Assembly (NCBI GenBank): GCA_013399695.1
Contig: VXAU01002306.1
Location: 26,583 to 90,582, forward strand
DNA length: 64,000 nt
Reading direction: 5' to 3'
From: Formicarius rufipectus
Lineage: Eukaryota; Chordata; Aves; Passeriformes; Formicariidae
Shown here: in pieces, positions 25,930 to 37,550 of the stretch
Position numbering within the stretch: position 1 is the stretch's first letter
Layout: each line of letters begins with the position of its first letter
Position numbers and translations under genes: made by a program
Notes under the pieces: model-generated
What the model saw: only the letters and a program-made list of their open reading frames with translations
Database searches by the model: none
What the model was told of the DNA's origin: nothing

Positions 25930-26345
25930 GAGCCTGTGGCCCCTCAGTCACTGGCCTACTAGTTAATTGCCACACGGACGTCGTGACACATGGGCAGATA
26001 ATATGACATTTTCAGTTTCTGTCACTAGCAAACGCCACAGCGTTGCTTGCACTAGTTGCTAAGAAGCTGTCAGAAACCATTAGCAGCTGGCTAAAGTTGC
26101 CCTATGGCATTTCCTCATGGCATCAGCAAAACAAGCATAAATCACCCAGCGGAGCCTCCCGCTATACTAATGAGGCTGTAAGCTTGTTTATGGACTAGCA
26201 TCATTTCTATGATTATTTCCACCTTTTCAGTTCGCCTTCATTTGGCGGCAGGAGAAGTCAACTTCGGGAACAGAGTCGCCACCGACATTTTACAAATGCA
26301 GTTCGTAGCTGCTACCGTGTGGCTGGTCAGTGGTGCTTCAAGTTT
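25930..26345. promoter_or_regulatory. Candidate TALE-responsive enhancer F
   Basis: Repeat-free block with four TALE half-sites in 89 bases: TGACA at 25984-25988 and 26004-26008, and TGTCA at 26020-26024 and 26068-26072. Downstream are homeodomain-type stretches (gcataaatcacc, atactaatgagg, ctatgattattt) and CpGs (cttcgggaac, agtcgccaccgac, gctaccgtg). It lies about 2.7 kb upstream of the homeodomain exon. It has the strongest look of an ultraconserved element in intron 7, but this is inferred without alignment. Confidence 0.5.
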
Positions 26346-26358
26346 GTTTAGTGATCTT

Positions 26359-26404
26359 TAAAAGGAGGAAAAGAGGAGGGGGGGGAAAGAAAGGGAGGGG
26401 GGAA
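26359..26404. repeat. Polypurine tract
   Basis: An unbroken run of about 46 purines with several G runs. It directly follows candidate enhancer F. Such tracts can form triplex or G-quadruplex structures. No other function is visible. Confidence 0.85.
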
Positions 26405-27119
26405 TCTCTGGAGACCTCACAGAGGTGAGTGTATCGAGTTGCAAAGTAGATGGAAATACTGAAATCCACAATTGACCATTTAGACTTCTCTCTGTGGTTT
26501 CAGTCTTTACGGGATCAATTTTCCGTTTAAAAAAAGTGGAAGAGGTTAAACAATTTACAGAAGTCTACCGAAGCATTTGCTCCAAGGATAGCCGTGTGCT
26601 TTCTTATCCTCTCCCTGCTTTTCACTTTCTCTAACTTGTGTCGGTCGAGGCCAGGGTTTATTGTTTTAGGCTTTTCTGAACATACACCAGTATTTACACT
26701 GGATTGAAAGCATTTGCTTCCAATGAAAATCTTGTCTTAGATTACAGCCCAGCAGTGTAATTTCCCTCCCAGATGGGAGTAAAGTAGCAGTATTTGCCTA
26801 AAAACAGTAGGAAGAACAAACTGTGCATTAAGCCAAGGCTGTTTTTGGCTTGAGCTAATGATGTAACAGAAACCTTTTATTTGGGATAGGTCACTGCCCG
26901 GGATTGAAGGAGGTGATCTGGCTCGCGCTTGAAAGGTTTCTCCATTGTATCTACATAAGTCTTCACTTAAAAAATCCTGTTCCTAATGCTTCTGCTTTCA
27001 TACAGCAGAAATAAACAGGAAAGGTTCTGGGGAGTGTTATAGGTGGAATGCAGAAAGCTTTTCCTCCCCTAATGGAGGATATAATTCAGGTGCCCTGGAG
27101 GCATGCTTTCAGGAATTCT

Positions 27120-27770
27120 CTTGCCCGAGGTAATGGGAAGCTAAGGCTGCTTGAAGGCCTTGATTATCTATTGATGCACAAAGCTGGAAAAAAAGTCATC
27201 TCCCTTGGATTATAGTAGATATTTCCATAAATTATCAATGAGTCCTCCTCCCGTCAGGCATGAGGCAATGCCTGCTAAATTAATCTGAAGGGGGTTTGAA
27301 ATGAGTGTATTTTTTAAAAAATGGGGTGGGGGGAGAGGGTGGGTGGACGATGGCAGGGAGGTGGTGAAAGGCAGTGTCATTAGGTTAGAAGCTTTTCATT
27401 TTTAATCAATGAATGCGTAATACTTTTCTTTTCCTTGTTTGCTTCTCGCAGACAGAAAGTGGATTAGCCCGTGGAATTTTAAATGCTGTTGAGTTGTTTC
27501 CTTTGCTCATGTTTCTTTTATGAATTATTATTTTACATGGTGAATTGCTTCTCTGTATAAAAGCCCTTTTTTACATACTGGGCTTTCAAAGAATTTGTCA
27601 GATATCTAATTTCTTCATAAAAATCTTGTTTGTTTCTGTAACTACACAAGGTTACCATTTCATTAAAGACACAGGCCAAGTCATAAGGACAATTATAGAT
27701 TTACCACGGTCAGTAACATGCTAAAAATAAAACACTAATAATAGCTTTTATTTTTTGGTGCTGAAAGCTG
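27120..27770. promoter_or_regulatory. Candidate AT-rich element G with a G-quadruplex motif
   Basis: AT-rich block with many homeodomain-like cores (gattatctattgatgc, ataaattatcaatgag, taaattaatc, ttaatcaatgaatg). Within it, 27323-27343 carries four G runs of at least three separated by loops of one to three bases, a standard G-quadruplex motif on the sense strand. The regulatory call is weak; the G4 pattern is clear. Confidence 0.35.
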
Positions 27771-27800
27771 TTTAACAAATCATAATTTTGACTGTCTACA

Positions 27801-27835
27801 TCCCCCCTCCCCCCCTCTTTTTTTTTTTTTTTTTT
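27801..27835. repeat. C-rich then T-rich pyrimidine tract
   Basis: A C-rich run with isolated T bases, followed by a long T run ending at 27835. It is low-complexity sequence with no further meaning visible. Confidence 0.9.
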
Positions 27836-29004
27836 GATCAATTTTATTTTGTCCCTAATGGAGATAGTTTGTATTCAGCCCAGTTCAGATGGCTTTCTTG
27901 ATCATTCTTGCCCGGGGGTGTAAAAAACACTTGCCTAATAACATCTCAACTCCATGTTGCTACAAATACAGTGTCCTTGGAAGCCAGGATCTACCGTTCA
28001 GTCCACATGCAGTGAATGCACAGACTTATTTGCCCTCTGGACTTGTTTATTAACTGTGTCCAGGGTTTAAAACAAAAATTGCATGCAAACTGGCCAGCCA
28101 CTGCAACTTCTGTTTTCCTTTGGCCACTAAGCCTTCAGCCTAGGCTCAAGCTGGCTGCTATGCGGTTACATCCTCCTGTAGACATGTGCTAATGTGATGA
28201 GAACTGTCTGAGACCTTCTCTGCATTAAGGAAATTCATTCTGGATCAGTTGTTGTTTAACAGGAGCAGACACCTATTATGGATATAGCACACTGGCACAA
28301 AGCAGGGTGTTAATTCCTAATGGTGTATGTCAAATTGGTGCCTGCTTATCCCACTATGAATTTCTTTTGGTGGGGGTTGGGAAGAGGGGAGGCCAGTTAG
28401 CTACCCACCTTTCATCAAAGAGTCAGGGGACATCAAACATCTGTAAAGGACTTAGTATAAGAAATGCCACAGTGCTCTGGTTATTTCTGAATTTGTGGAG
28501 AGAATATGATGTTGCAAGAGAGCTGCACTCACCCTGCTTTTCACATCCCAGAGTGGGAAGAGACGCCCGGCTTCGCACACACCATGATCCCCATCCCAGA
28601 ACACCACTGATGTTTTCCTAATTGTCAGCTCAGCCAAAGTAGCTGATTGGGATGACTCTTTGGGAAGTGACCTAGTGTGAAGAAAAGCCTCCACTTCCAC
28701 CTTTGCAAGCTGGATGCTTGCAAGCATTTTTATAATTTTTAAGCACTTTTTGTTTTGGGTTTCAATGGCAGAAATGGCTACACTGTCCTTCAGAATAAAC
28801 CAGAATGGGGCCGACACAGTTCTGAGACCCTTCCTCTCCCCATGTCTCTCTCCCCCTCCCCCATCCCCTTCAACCCCTGGTGAATTACGATGTTAAAGAA
28901 TTTATACCTCATTTAAATATTCATGCAGTTTATACCCAAAGCCAGGCTTCGACTGAAGTATATAAAGGTAGCATAAGTCAAAATTTGATTCACTATATTT
29001 ACAG

Positions 29005-29150
29005 GTGACGGCTTGGACAACAGTGTAGCTTCCCCCAGCACAGGTGATGATGATGATCCAGATAAGGACAAAAAGCGACATAAAAAGCGTGGCATCTTTC
29101 CCAAAGTAGCCACAAATATCATGAGGGCATGGCTGTTCCAACATCTAACA
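29005..29150 (+). CDS. MEIS1: MEIS1 coding exon (human exon 8 equivalent): acidic/basic segment and start of TALE homeodomain
   Basis: This 146-bp exon completes the Gly codon begun at 263 and encodes 48 further codons, from Asp-Gly-Leu-Asp-Asn to His-Leu-Thr. It carries an acidic Asp-Asp-Asp-Asp-Pro-Asp run, then the basic Lys-Asp-Lys-Lys-Arg-His-Lys-Lys-Arg arm (likely nuclear localisation and minor-groove contact). Helix 1 of the homeodomain follows (Val-Ala-Thr-Asn-Ile-Met-Arg-Ala-Trp-Leu-Phe). Ser rather than Gly before Thr-Gly-Asp, and His rather than Gln in the basic arm, identify MEIS1 over MEIS2. The acceptor is tatatttacag, with a rather weak pyrimidine tract; the donor is aca/gtaagt, which is strong. 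The exon ends in phase 0 immediately before the TALE three-residue loop. Skipping it would shift the frame. Confidence 0.98.
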
Positions 29151-29349
29151 GTAAGTGAACTCTAGATCACATATGCAAAATAAAACATGGATAATGTCAT
29201 AGTTGTAGTAGTCATAGAAAGCAAAAAATAAGTATAATGTTGCTGACAGGCAGCTGAGGAACTGTTCCGAGCAGAGCTGTTGTTGCCTCATTTGCTAGAT
29301 GCCAGGGCAAGAGCACGGAGCGTATGTTTTTATGGTTTGGGGTTTTCTT

Positions 29350-29372
29350 TGTGTATGTGTGTGTGTGTGTGT
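29350..29372. repeat. (TG)n microsatellite
   Basis: About ten TG units with one TA interruption, 200 bases downstream of the exon donor at 29150. Confidence 0.9.
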
Positions 29373-29394
29373 TGTTTGTAGCTAATTTTTTTTG

Positions 29395-29720
29395 TTTGCT
29401 TGTTTGAGACGCAGCTGTTAACAGGGCGTCGCTGCGAAATGTGATTTATACTTAAAGCTTGTGTTAATGCAACCCCGCAGACCTGTCCTGCTTTGCAGCT
29501 CCCCTCAGCTGATGTGGGAATCGCTGCTTCAGAGCATTAGAGCAGCATTTGGCCCCCGGTTCTGCGCTCCGGAGAACTGCGGGAAACAATTGGGGAGATT
29601 AAAAACAAAGCCAAAAGCAAACAAAGACCTTATTCAGGTGTTTGTCAGAGATCATCAGAAGCTTCATGATGAAAGGTCTCAATGTATCTGGTTTAATAGC
29701 AAAGTATAATTTTTTTTCTT
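29395..29720. promoter_or_regulatory. Candidate conserved element H
   Basis: Repeat-free block shortly after the exon. It has CpGs (gagacgcagc, agggcgtcgctgcg, ccccggttctgcgctccgg) and TGATTTAT at 29442-29449, a HOX/PBX composite core. TGTCA occurs near 29646. Conservation is untested. Confidence 0.35.
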
Positions 29721-31887
29721 TGAGACATTCTCATTCCCAGAGTGTAAGTTACCCTGGTGTTTAAAGTTAGAAAGTGGTGGGAGGATGCACAGCTACCTGT
29801 ATGGTTTTGGTTGTTTTATTCCTCAGATTAGAAATCAAAGCTCTAGACAGGTGTGTGGGGTTAAGCTGGATGCTGGAGCTGCTTTCAAGGCTTTACATTG
29901 TGTATCACACCTTCTAATGTTAGCATTTAGAAAAGTGTTTCTCATGTCATTTCTCCTTTTTCATCGAATTGTGGTGATCTGTCACTGTGCTTTTATCCAC
30001 TGTGGGGATGTGGGCTATCAGCCCCAGGTTTTCTGTCTCAGCCTTTCAGGAGGATAAAGGGTCAGGTGAGGGATACTGAAGGTTTGCTGATGGTACTGAA
30101 GAATGGTTCTTGCCTCTAGTCCCAGTGGTTGACTCTCTCCTCTGCCCGTAGTTGGGGTCAGGATGAAAGTAGAAGCTGGCCAGCTTGCCCAGCCCTGGTG
30201 GGAGACCTGCCAAGGGTATACTTGTAAAGTGGAGGAAGCACTCATGCACATCACCCCTCTGTCCCCTGCTGAGCCAAGAAACCAGATACCTGCCATGACT
30301 CTTGTCAGCACAGGGATCAGGCAGGCGATCCTGTCCCACGCGGTCCTGGGTTGCTATGAATGAACCTTCATGTTGGAGCACTACTCCTCCGAGGCCAGAG
30401 AGGGCCTCTGCTGTCTCAAAGTTAATATCTTTTGCTGGCTGACTCTGTCAGTCATGCCCCAGCTTTGCCAGCTCCTTTATTCCCGCCTGGTGCTCTCAGT
30501 GTCATCACTTCCAAAGGCTGAGGTCCCTTTAGGTGTTGGTAGCTCCCCATTACTAAGTCCTCACCCAAGGTGAACCAACACCTGGTGTCTCTCTGCAGGT
30601 AGATGTGAGGTAAAGGACATCCACCTCCAAAACAATCGAGGGATGCTGTGCCAGCAGCAGTGCTCACACCAGCCTGGCACAGCTGGTTTAGGTTCTGGAT
30701 TGAGGAGACACCCTGGAAGCTCTGCAGTCAGGATAAGGAACACCAGGGAACACTGTGTAACTGCATGTCGATCCCTGTAGTTTCCAGTGAGGAATTGCAA
30801 ATTAAGTAGTATAAATATTTGTCCTGAAAGCGCCCTGTTGCTATGTTTGTGTTGGTAAATAAAACATCACCCAGACCTGAGCACGGGAATGTGAAGGTCT
30901 ATCCTGGTAAACTGCTTGAGCACTCTTCAGCATGCTCATAGCCTGGACCAGCTACCCCCCTGCCCCTCAAACCCATTCCTGAGAATAAGGCAGAAGGCTG
31001 TAGGATGTCTTCAAAAAGCCCTTGTGGTAGGAACCACCCTGTGTTGAGCATCTAACTACATGGACTTGACCTGACCCTGCAGCTAGTTTCATGCACAGTC
31101 TCAGGACAGAGAATGGACCCCCTCACTGTTTCATCTGGGTTAGGTAGGGTTCTAGTAGCTTTTCACTCTTCTCCCGTGAAGTAACAGTGTGCAGAAGAGG
31201 AGAGTGCTTGTAGAACTTGCTGCAGGGCTCCTGTCAGCTCCTGGGAGACATCATCTTCACATCTGCTTTGAAGGTGGTCTCTTCTGAAAGATTCAGATCC
31301 AGGAAGCGCCATTCACCCCAGAACCTGTGCAGTGAAGCTGCTACCTTTTCTACTCTGTGGAACTGAGCTAAAGCTTACTTTAAAATTACACCATCTCCTG
31401 TGCAGATCCAACCCAGGCAGGTGAAGCAGGAGGTTTTTATTGCAGGGCAGCTTTTTCCTCTCCTGGTAGCATGGTAGATCCAGACTTCTCTGATCAATTC
31501 AGTAAAACAGAATTGGTTTATCCAGTCCAACCACCTTCAGGCAGAACCTGGAGACAGATTCTAGGTGAGATCTTGGACAGTTTCCTCCAATTAAAACATG
31601 TCTGGAGAACACTGTAGGTTCTTTCAAGTGCTAGAGCAATACTGTGTGTTGACAGGCTTCTTGGGGTGTTGTCCGCTGTGCAAAAAAAGCCCCAGTCCCA
31701 AATAACAACTGCAGTCACATCTGAGGAGCAGTGTGGGGAGAGACCAAAGGAATTAAAACTCCATTTTTGAGGGCATCTGGACTCCATGACTGCTCTTAAA
31801 ACCCTGCGCACTGGTATGGCAGTGTCTCCCCTGGTTTCCTCACTGCAGGAGGGAGATCACCCTGAGAAAACTAGAGATTCCACACCA

Positions 31888-31923
31888 TTTATTTATTTAT
31901 TTATCCATCAATCTATTTATTTT
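31888..31923. repeat. (TTTA)n-like simple repeat
   Basis: Four to five TTTA units followed by a degenerate continuation (atctatttattt). A similar A/T tract lies at 55425-55450. Confidence 0.8.
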
Positions 31924-32191
31924 TCAATGGGTTTGGTCTTTCGTAGTGTGAACACAAAGTCCTCCCTAAAGTGAGAGTTGAGGAAAGTTAGGGAGATGGT
32001 TCTATAAAGGCAGGGGATATGTCAGGGTAGGTGATACCTCCCTGTTGCCCCCAGTGCCTTACCTACCTTCACTTTGCCATCTGAAAAACAGCAGGGAAGA
32101 AATGAGCAGCAGTTAAGTGCAAAATCCAGCATCCCCTTGACCACTGGTGCTTCCTAATTGGGGTGTTGGGAACCCTCCTTTTCAGAAGCAC

Positions 32192-32208
32192 TTTTTTTTT
32201 TTTTTTTT
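32192..32208. repeat. Poly-T tract
   Basis: Seventeen consecutive T bases followed by cccc. Simple repeat. Confidence 0.9.
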
Positions 32209-33589
32209 CCCCTTGCAATTGTAATATTAATACACATCAGCAGCATGGAATTAAACAAAATAGACAGTAACTGCTGTGTCTGTCATACTAATGATTACTG
32301 GTTGGAAAGACTTAAAATAAGTGTTGGATGAATACAATCTTTCAAAAGTGTATAGGTTGGTTTAATTCCCTCTATGCAGTTATTCCACCTCGGAGAGCAT
32401 TAAGTCTTCCTCTGTGTAGTGACTTCATTTCCGAAGGTTTGTCCCCTCGTTCTGTTTCTCACTCGGGAGGAAATCCTTTTTTTTCCTCTCCGGATGTTGA
32501 AGTGTTTGGGCAGTAGTTCCCACTCCGTGTCAGGCTCCAGCCCCACCCCCGGTATTTTGTCTGATGTGCAGAACTGAGTTGACACATGCCCAAAGGGTAG
32601 GCAAGCGCTCTCCTCTGTGGATGCAGGCAGTATGCTCTGAAGCAATTTAGGGGATAAATTTGTCCAAATTGCCTTTTTTTATTTTTTTTTTTCCCCTCTT
32701 GGAATAACAACAACGAAAACAATCAGCTAAAACAATTGCAAAAGTGCTGATCAGACTCATACTTAGGACTTTGCAGGTTTTTTTGTTTTTTAACCCTTTG
32801 CTATTCTGATGTAATTTTAATTAAACATGTGGGTTGGAAGAGCTGCTCAGGTCGGCTGTTAGTTGGGCAAAATGTGTTTGTGAAGCTTGTTGGACTTTTT
32901 GCTGGTAGATTATGACACCAGCTGGTAAATTTGGAGGTCTATGAAACCCGTTTTCAGGATTTTGCTATAAATTGGAGATGGCAGCCTGTTACTATGTAGA
33001 TTGGGAAGGGGTGGAAGGGTGGGAAGGAGGGGAGAAAAAAACTACTAATAATTTGGTGAAGAGATGAGGACATCCTCAGACTGTTAAAGGAGAGTCAGAA
33101 TTGTGCAGAGGGTGGTGGAGTGGCATCAGATGAACGTCAAATGCCATGTCAGGGGCTGGAGGAAGGACTGGGGCAAACCAGTTCTGTGCTGGCATTGGGC
33201 TTCAGAAAGTCACGCTAAGGATGATTTCAGGGTGTATTGCAGCCCAGCAATGTTTTGTGGGCCCTTTAGACGTTTTAAAAAAATTTAAAAAAATTATTTC
33301 TTGGATCACTTAACATTCAGAGGTGATCTCTCCCCCCATTTTTCAAGCAGATCTCCTTACTGTAATATATATCCCTCAGCAGGGATTGGGAAATAAGAGA
33401 AAAGCTTGGAGGAAGGGAAGGGGAAGAAAAAAATAGTCTTGCTTGCAATTAAATGTGTAAATGCTTCAACCCATCCTATACTTTTGTTCCATCAATGATA
33501 TTTTTTGGTATAAATTGGTGTCTGGAATTGGTATAAATTCCTTTTTGTTCAAAACTAGAAGAAGGGAGTTTGTGAGGCATTGTTTCAAG

Positions 33590-33735
33590 TGTTGTTTGGT
33601 TTTTTTGTTTGGTTNNNNNNNNNNNNNNNNNNNNNNNNNNNNNNNNNNNNNNNNNNNNNNNNNNNNNNNNNNTTTTTTGTTTGTTTTTTTTTGTTTGTTT
33701 GGTTGGTTAGTTTTGTTTTTTGGGGTTTTTTTTAC
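33590..33735. repeat. (TTTG/TTGG)n low-complexity tract with assembly gap
   Basis: T-rich repeats of tttg and ttgg units flank 58 consecutive N bases (33615-33672). The gap lies wholly inside the low-complexity tract, so its true length is uncertain. Open frames running through it are artefacts. Confidence 0.95.
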
Positions 33736-33839
33736 TCATTAGGAATTTTCTGCATCTTTCGAATCCAACTTAATTTAAAATGCTGGTATTCAAACCTCAT
33801 TTTGGGGATTATACGATGTAATTGGTTTGTTATATGATG

Positions 33840-34300
33840 AGTATTTGATGATCTTCACGTTCATCATCTAATCAGGCAAAAAAAGCCATAAAATTATAAT
33901 CCCAAAAGATGTTTAATAACAATTTAAACTATTGAAGGCTTTATTTAAGCACATTAGGGGATTATAAACTACTCTTTTTTAATGGTGCCAAGAGGTAGAT
34001 TCAAGGACTTCAAACACCTTTTAAAAAACAAATTGCCATGATTTAAAAAAAAAATGAATGGGCCGAGGGTTTCTTTCATGTAAATCCCATAATTTAATCA
34101 TTATTTTTAACTGCTTTTAAAACAATTTCCTAAAGAGGTTAAATCTTAGTGAAATAGGAGACAGCAGAAAGTAAAAGATGTGGCTGAAAGCTGTTGACTT
34201 TAAAAGGAAAAGATTTTTTTCTATTATGTGTCTGTTTTTTTAACCTGTTGATTGCTTGTTACCAATGTTATTAAACAAGAAAACTTATAATAAGCAATAT
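33840..34300. promoter_or_regulatory. Candidate AT-rich element I
   Basis: AT-rich block with many homeodomain-like cores (tttgatgatc, catctaatcagg, aaaattataatcc, ggggattataaac, ataatttaatcatt, gttgattgcttg). No CpG enrichment and no transposon signature. AT-rich sequence yields such cores easily, so the call is tentative. Confidence 0.3.
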
Positions 34301-37300
34301 GCAATCTATTTAGTGAAGCTGTTATTTGTACAAAAGAATTTTTTGGAAGCAAATATTTGAAGGAGATACTTTATATAAGGAGACAGTTTATATCCAAATC
34401 TAGCTGAGAAAAATAGTCCCCATCCCTTCAAGGATGTTATTGTGATAGAAAAATTGTATTATACTACTTAATCCTACAATTTTTTTATGCATAAATATTT
34501 TAGTAGCTAGCAACTTTTTAAGGTGGATCTCATGTCATTTCTCATCCCTCCATGGTTATGAGATTTTGCCTTGGGAGGAACATGGGGTTAATTTAGCTCC
34601 CTGCCCTTACTCCCATGTGGAATGCTTGTCTGGTTTTGGAAAGGAGTATAGTGAGAGAGTTGGTGTGTACAAAATTAGGGGCACTCAAAACATAAAAAGA
34701 GGAAAATAATTGGCTAAACCCAAGTTTTTTTGTTCTCCTCTTGAGAGGTTTGGAAGCATAAAACAAAAGAGCACCCCTTCCCTCTCCTAAAAAAAAAAAA
34801 AAAAGAGAACTGCAGCTTACAATGAGTCTCCATCCAGCACCAACTGATACTTGCTCTGCAAAATGCCAGAGGGTTCCTGGAGCTCATCTGCGTAACAGGG
34901 GTCATATTTCCATATATTGGACTTGGAACGGGCGGGGGTGTCCGCCTGCTTTATCCCAAATACGCAAGTCTCCTCTTTCACTTGATTTTATTGTGGGCAA
35001 GGCTGTAAAAAGCTTTCTTCCACATCTGCAAGGCTTCTTAGTGCCAGCTGTCCCAAATTCCTGGGAAAAGCCAGGCTTTTTTGCTTGCCTTGGGTCACTC
35101 ATGCACCACCGTGCCCTTGACTGGGAAGGTGGGAATCAGGGCTCTCCCTGCTCCTGGCAGTGGGAGGACTTGTCAGAGCATCCAACAAAAGCATCTACCA
35201 ACAGGTTGGTGCAAGTAGCCCACAGGGAGGGTCCTCAGCTTCCTTCTTCTGGTGGAGGTTCTGTGAGTGTCATCTCCAGTGGTGGAAAATGGGAAATGTT
35301 GTTATTGGAGAAGATAGTTATTTTGAGGCTCTGTTTGAATTGAGTTGAGAGCTCTGGAAAGGATGACAAACAGGACTTCAGTAACTGCATTTAAATTAAC
35401 TGCTGAACCCTTCAGCCCTCACAGATTTTGATGGAGGACAGTGACTGTCAAAATCTTCAGCATTTTCTTTAATCGTTGTCAAATCTGTACCTTTGACCTG
35501 CTGTTCAGCCTCCAAGCATTAGTCTGTTTTCTATCATGAGGAAATTTTACCTATTATTTTTTGGGGATACCACTGGCAATGCTACTGTTGCTTGAGTTTC
35601 ATGATTTCTTGGAAAGCACACATCTCATGCACCGAGATCTTAGGCTGTCTTGTAGATTATTTCAGTTGTCAGCACTGAACTGTGCCACAAACCTTTGGGT
35701 TTAGAACAGAAATGGAAGAGTATAGAGAGCAGGTTATTAACTTATGCTCTTCTCACATGCAGAAATGTGGTGTAGTTACAGCATCTGTTTTCTTCGTATC
35801 TATGGTTCAGTTCCATTTTTGTTGAAGACACCATTGTGTCTTGAACTGTGGGGTATCTGTCATCTCATCTTGGGCTCCTCACAGGTCTTGGGAACAGCAG
35901 TGGTCCAGGGAAGTATTTTGGTTGAAATCAGAAGGTAGCCAACAACTTGGGCTGGATTTTAAAGGGATAGTGTCTATTCCCAAAGGGCTATCTTACCTTT
36001 TTCCCAATTTCCTCCAGTTTCTACCTTGGAGGCACTGTTGTACCTGTGTAGAAGCCACCAGCACATTAAAGAATTTGAATTATTTGGAAGCTGCTGAAAC
36101 ACATTAGTATTTACACACTAGCAGAATTTCATATCTGAGTAGAAGCGAGGGAATACTGAAAAGTTGAAACATGATAAACATTAATTCAGATGTTAAATTA
36201 CACTTGCTCTGGTTGTACTAGAACTCCTTTTGTTTGCATAAATATTCTCGGAAATGAGTTTACCAGCAGGAATGTTTGCAATAATAAGAATTTTTTAGTC
36301 AGCAGTAGATGCTTTGCTTTCTTCTCCACCCTCTCCTTTCTTTTTATATTTGCAGCTGTGGTATTTTGTGTGTGCAGCTTCCTATTTGAAATTAGCGTTC
36401 TCCAGTCAAGGCACAGCAATGTGTTATGTGATGCACTGTCTTTCTGCAGTCAAAGCAGACATACAAAATTCAAGTATCACGTTTGGAAGGGGGAGGGAGT
36501 GATGGGGAAAAAGTCTGACCACCAATTTGTAAATCTGGAAGTATCCATGGAAATATTTTGGCAAATAATTTGCAATATGAAGAACACTAAAGGCAACAAC
36601 AGTATCTTGGCAAGCAGTGGGTGAGCAGGAAATGAGGATAAATTAATGGGCTTGGTTCTTCATTATTAGTTGTTTGTTTAGCTTGTACTCTAACACAGTT
36701 GCTACAAAAGAGCTTATGTTGATTCTCAGATATGCTTATGTATGTAGATGCCAGTGTTAATTTTTTACTGGAAATCTAACTCTTGAAGGAGTTTTGCAGC
36801 ATGCCAGTGTGCTAGCAAATGACTTAATCAGATCAGGTAAAGTGCCAAAATATGAGGCACCGAACCAGTTGGGCGCATATCTGATGAGATGTGTTAATCT
36901 GTGGTGTAAGATAAGCTGCCTTTCAAATAGGGTCACATTTGGAAGTAGTACATCAAGTTGTGTAAGATGCATTCCCTTGATCTGGCATAGAGTATCCTAC
37001 ATCTGTTTGCATGAACTTAACCCTTGTCTGGATGAGCCAAAGCAGTGAAATTGTGGTGAATATGGTCTGTTTGTTGCTCCAGGACAGACTTGAGAAGCGA
37101 GTTGGTTTTTTACCCTCTTAAAAAAAGTTTTGTGTCTCTTTTTCCATTTTTACCGTCACCTACACAGAAGCTACACTGCTACAGCTTCCATGTTTTTTCT
37201 CATTGAATATATTCAAGAGGCCCTAATCCCCAGTGTTAACTACTTATGTTGCTGTCTACCCATTGAAATTACCCATAGAAAAATTTTCTTATGGAAGGGA

Positions 37301-37420
37301 AACTTTTTTTTAATTGGTGCCAATTAAAGTTTTCCATGGGTAATGTCATCCTTTCCCCAAAAAAGTCACCTGAAAATACAGTTTTCAATATTCATAGAGT
37401 TGTTATTTATGGAACAAGTG

Positions 37421-37550
37421 TATTCATGGAATCATTAAGATTGGAAAAGACCTTTGAAATCATCGAGTCCAACCAATCTTATTGATAAGAGGTCATCTTT
37501 GTACTTCCAACTCCTCACCCTGTAAGCTACAGCAGTGCTAAATATATGTG
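37421..37550 (-). mobile_element. CR1 LINE 3'-end fragment
   Basis: The segment starting at tattcatggaatcattaaga and continuing ttggaaaagacc, then atcatcgagtccaacc, is the reverse complement of the familiar avian CR1 3' end. Only about 130 bases are recognisable, with the rest degraded, so it is a dead 5'-truncated copy in minus orientation. It supports a bird or other sauropsid source. Confidence 0.75.

Larger units (their letters stand above)
264..29004 (+). other. MEIS1: MEIS1 intron 7 (about 28.7 kb)
   Basis: The intron runs from gtagga at 264 to the tttacag acceptor ending at 29004. Only a T-run (4232-4278), a 33-bp tandem duplication (12205-12270), short TA runs, and T/C and purine tracts stand out as repeats. 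Candidate regulatory blocks are listed separately near 4.3, 5.8, 6.3, 9.1, 13.3, 16.9 and 25.1-27.8 kb. In the long stretches 264-4230, 7055-9050, 9240-12200, 12800-13290, 13340-16920 and 17110-25140 I see ordinary AT-rich intron sequence with no gene, no intact transposon and no RNA gene. Open frames there are short, lack recognisable domains and look like chance. One ambiguous base (N) sits at 7154. Confidence 0.93.

Noticed and set aside
31500..31600. Possible third CR1 fragment (atccagtccaaccacc)
   Set aside because: Only about 15 bases resemble CR1 and the flanks do not continue the match.
33461..33837. Phe/Val/Leu-rich open frames spanning the N gap
   Set aside because: They read through undetermined bases and T/G simple repeat.
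34822..35343. 173-codon plus-strand open frame in intron 8
   Set aside because: No recognisable family, no splice context and no match to MEIS1 sequence. Its length is within chance expectation for 64 kb in six frames.
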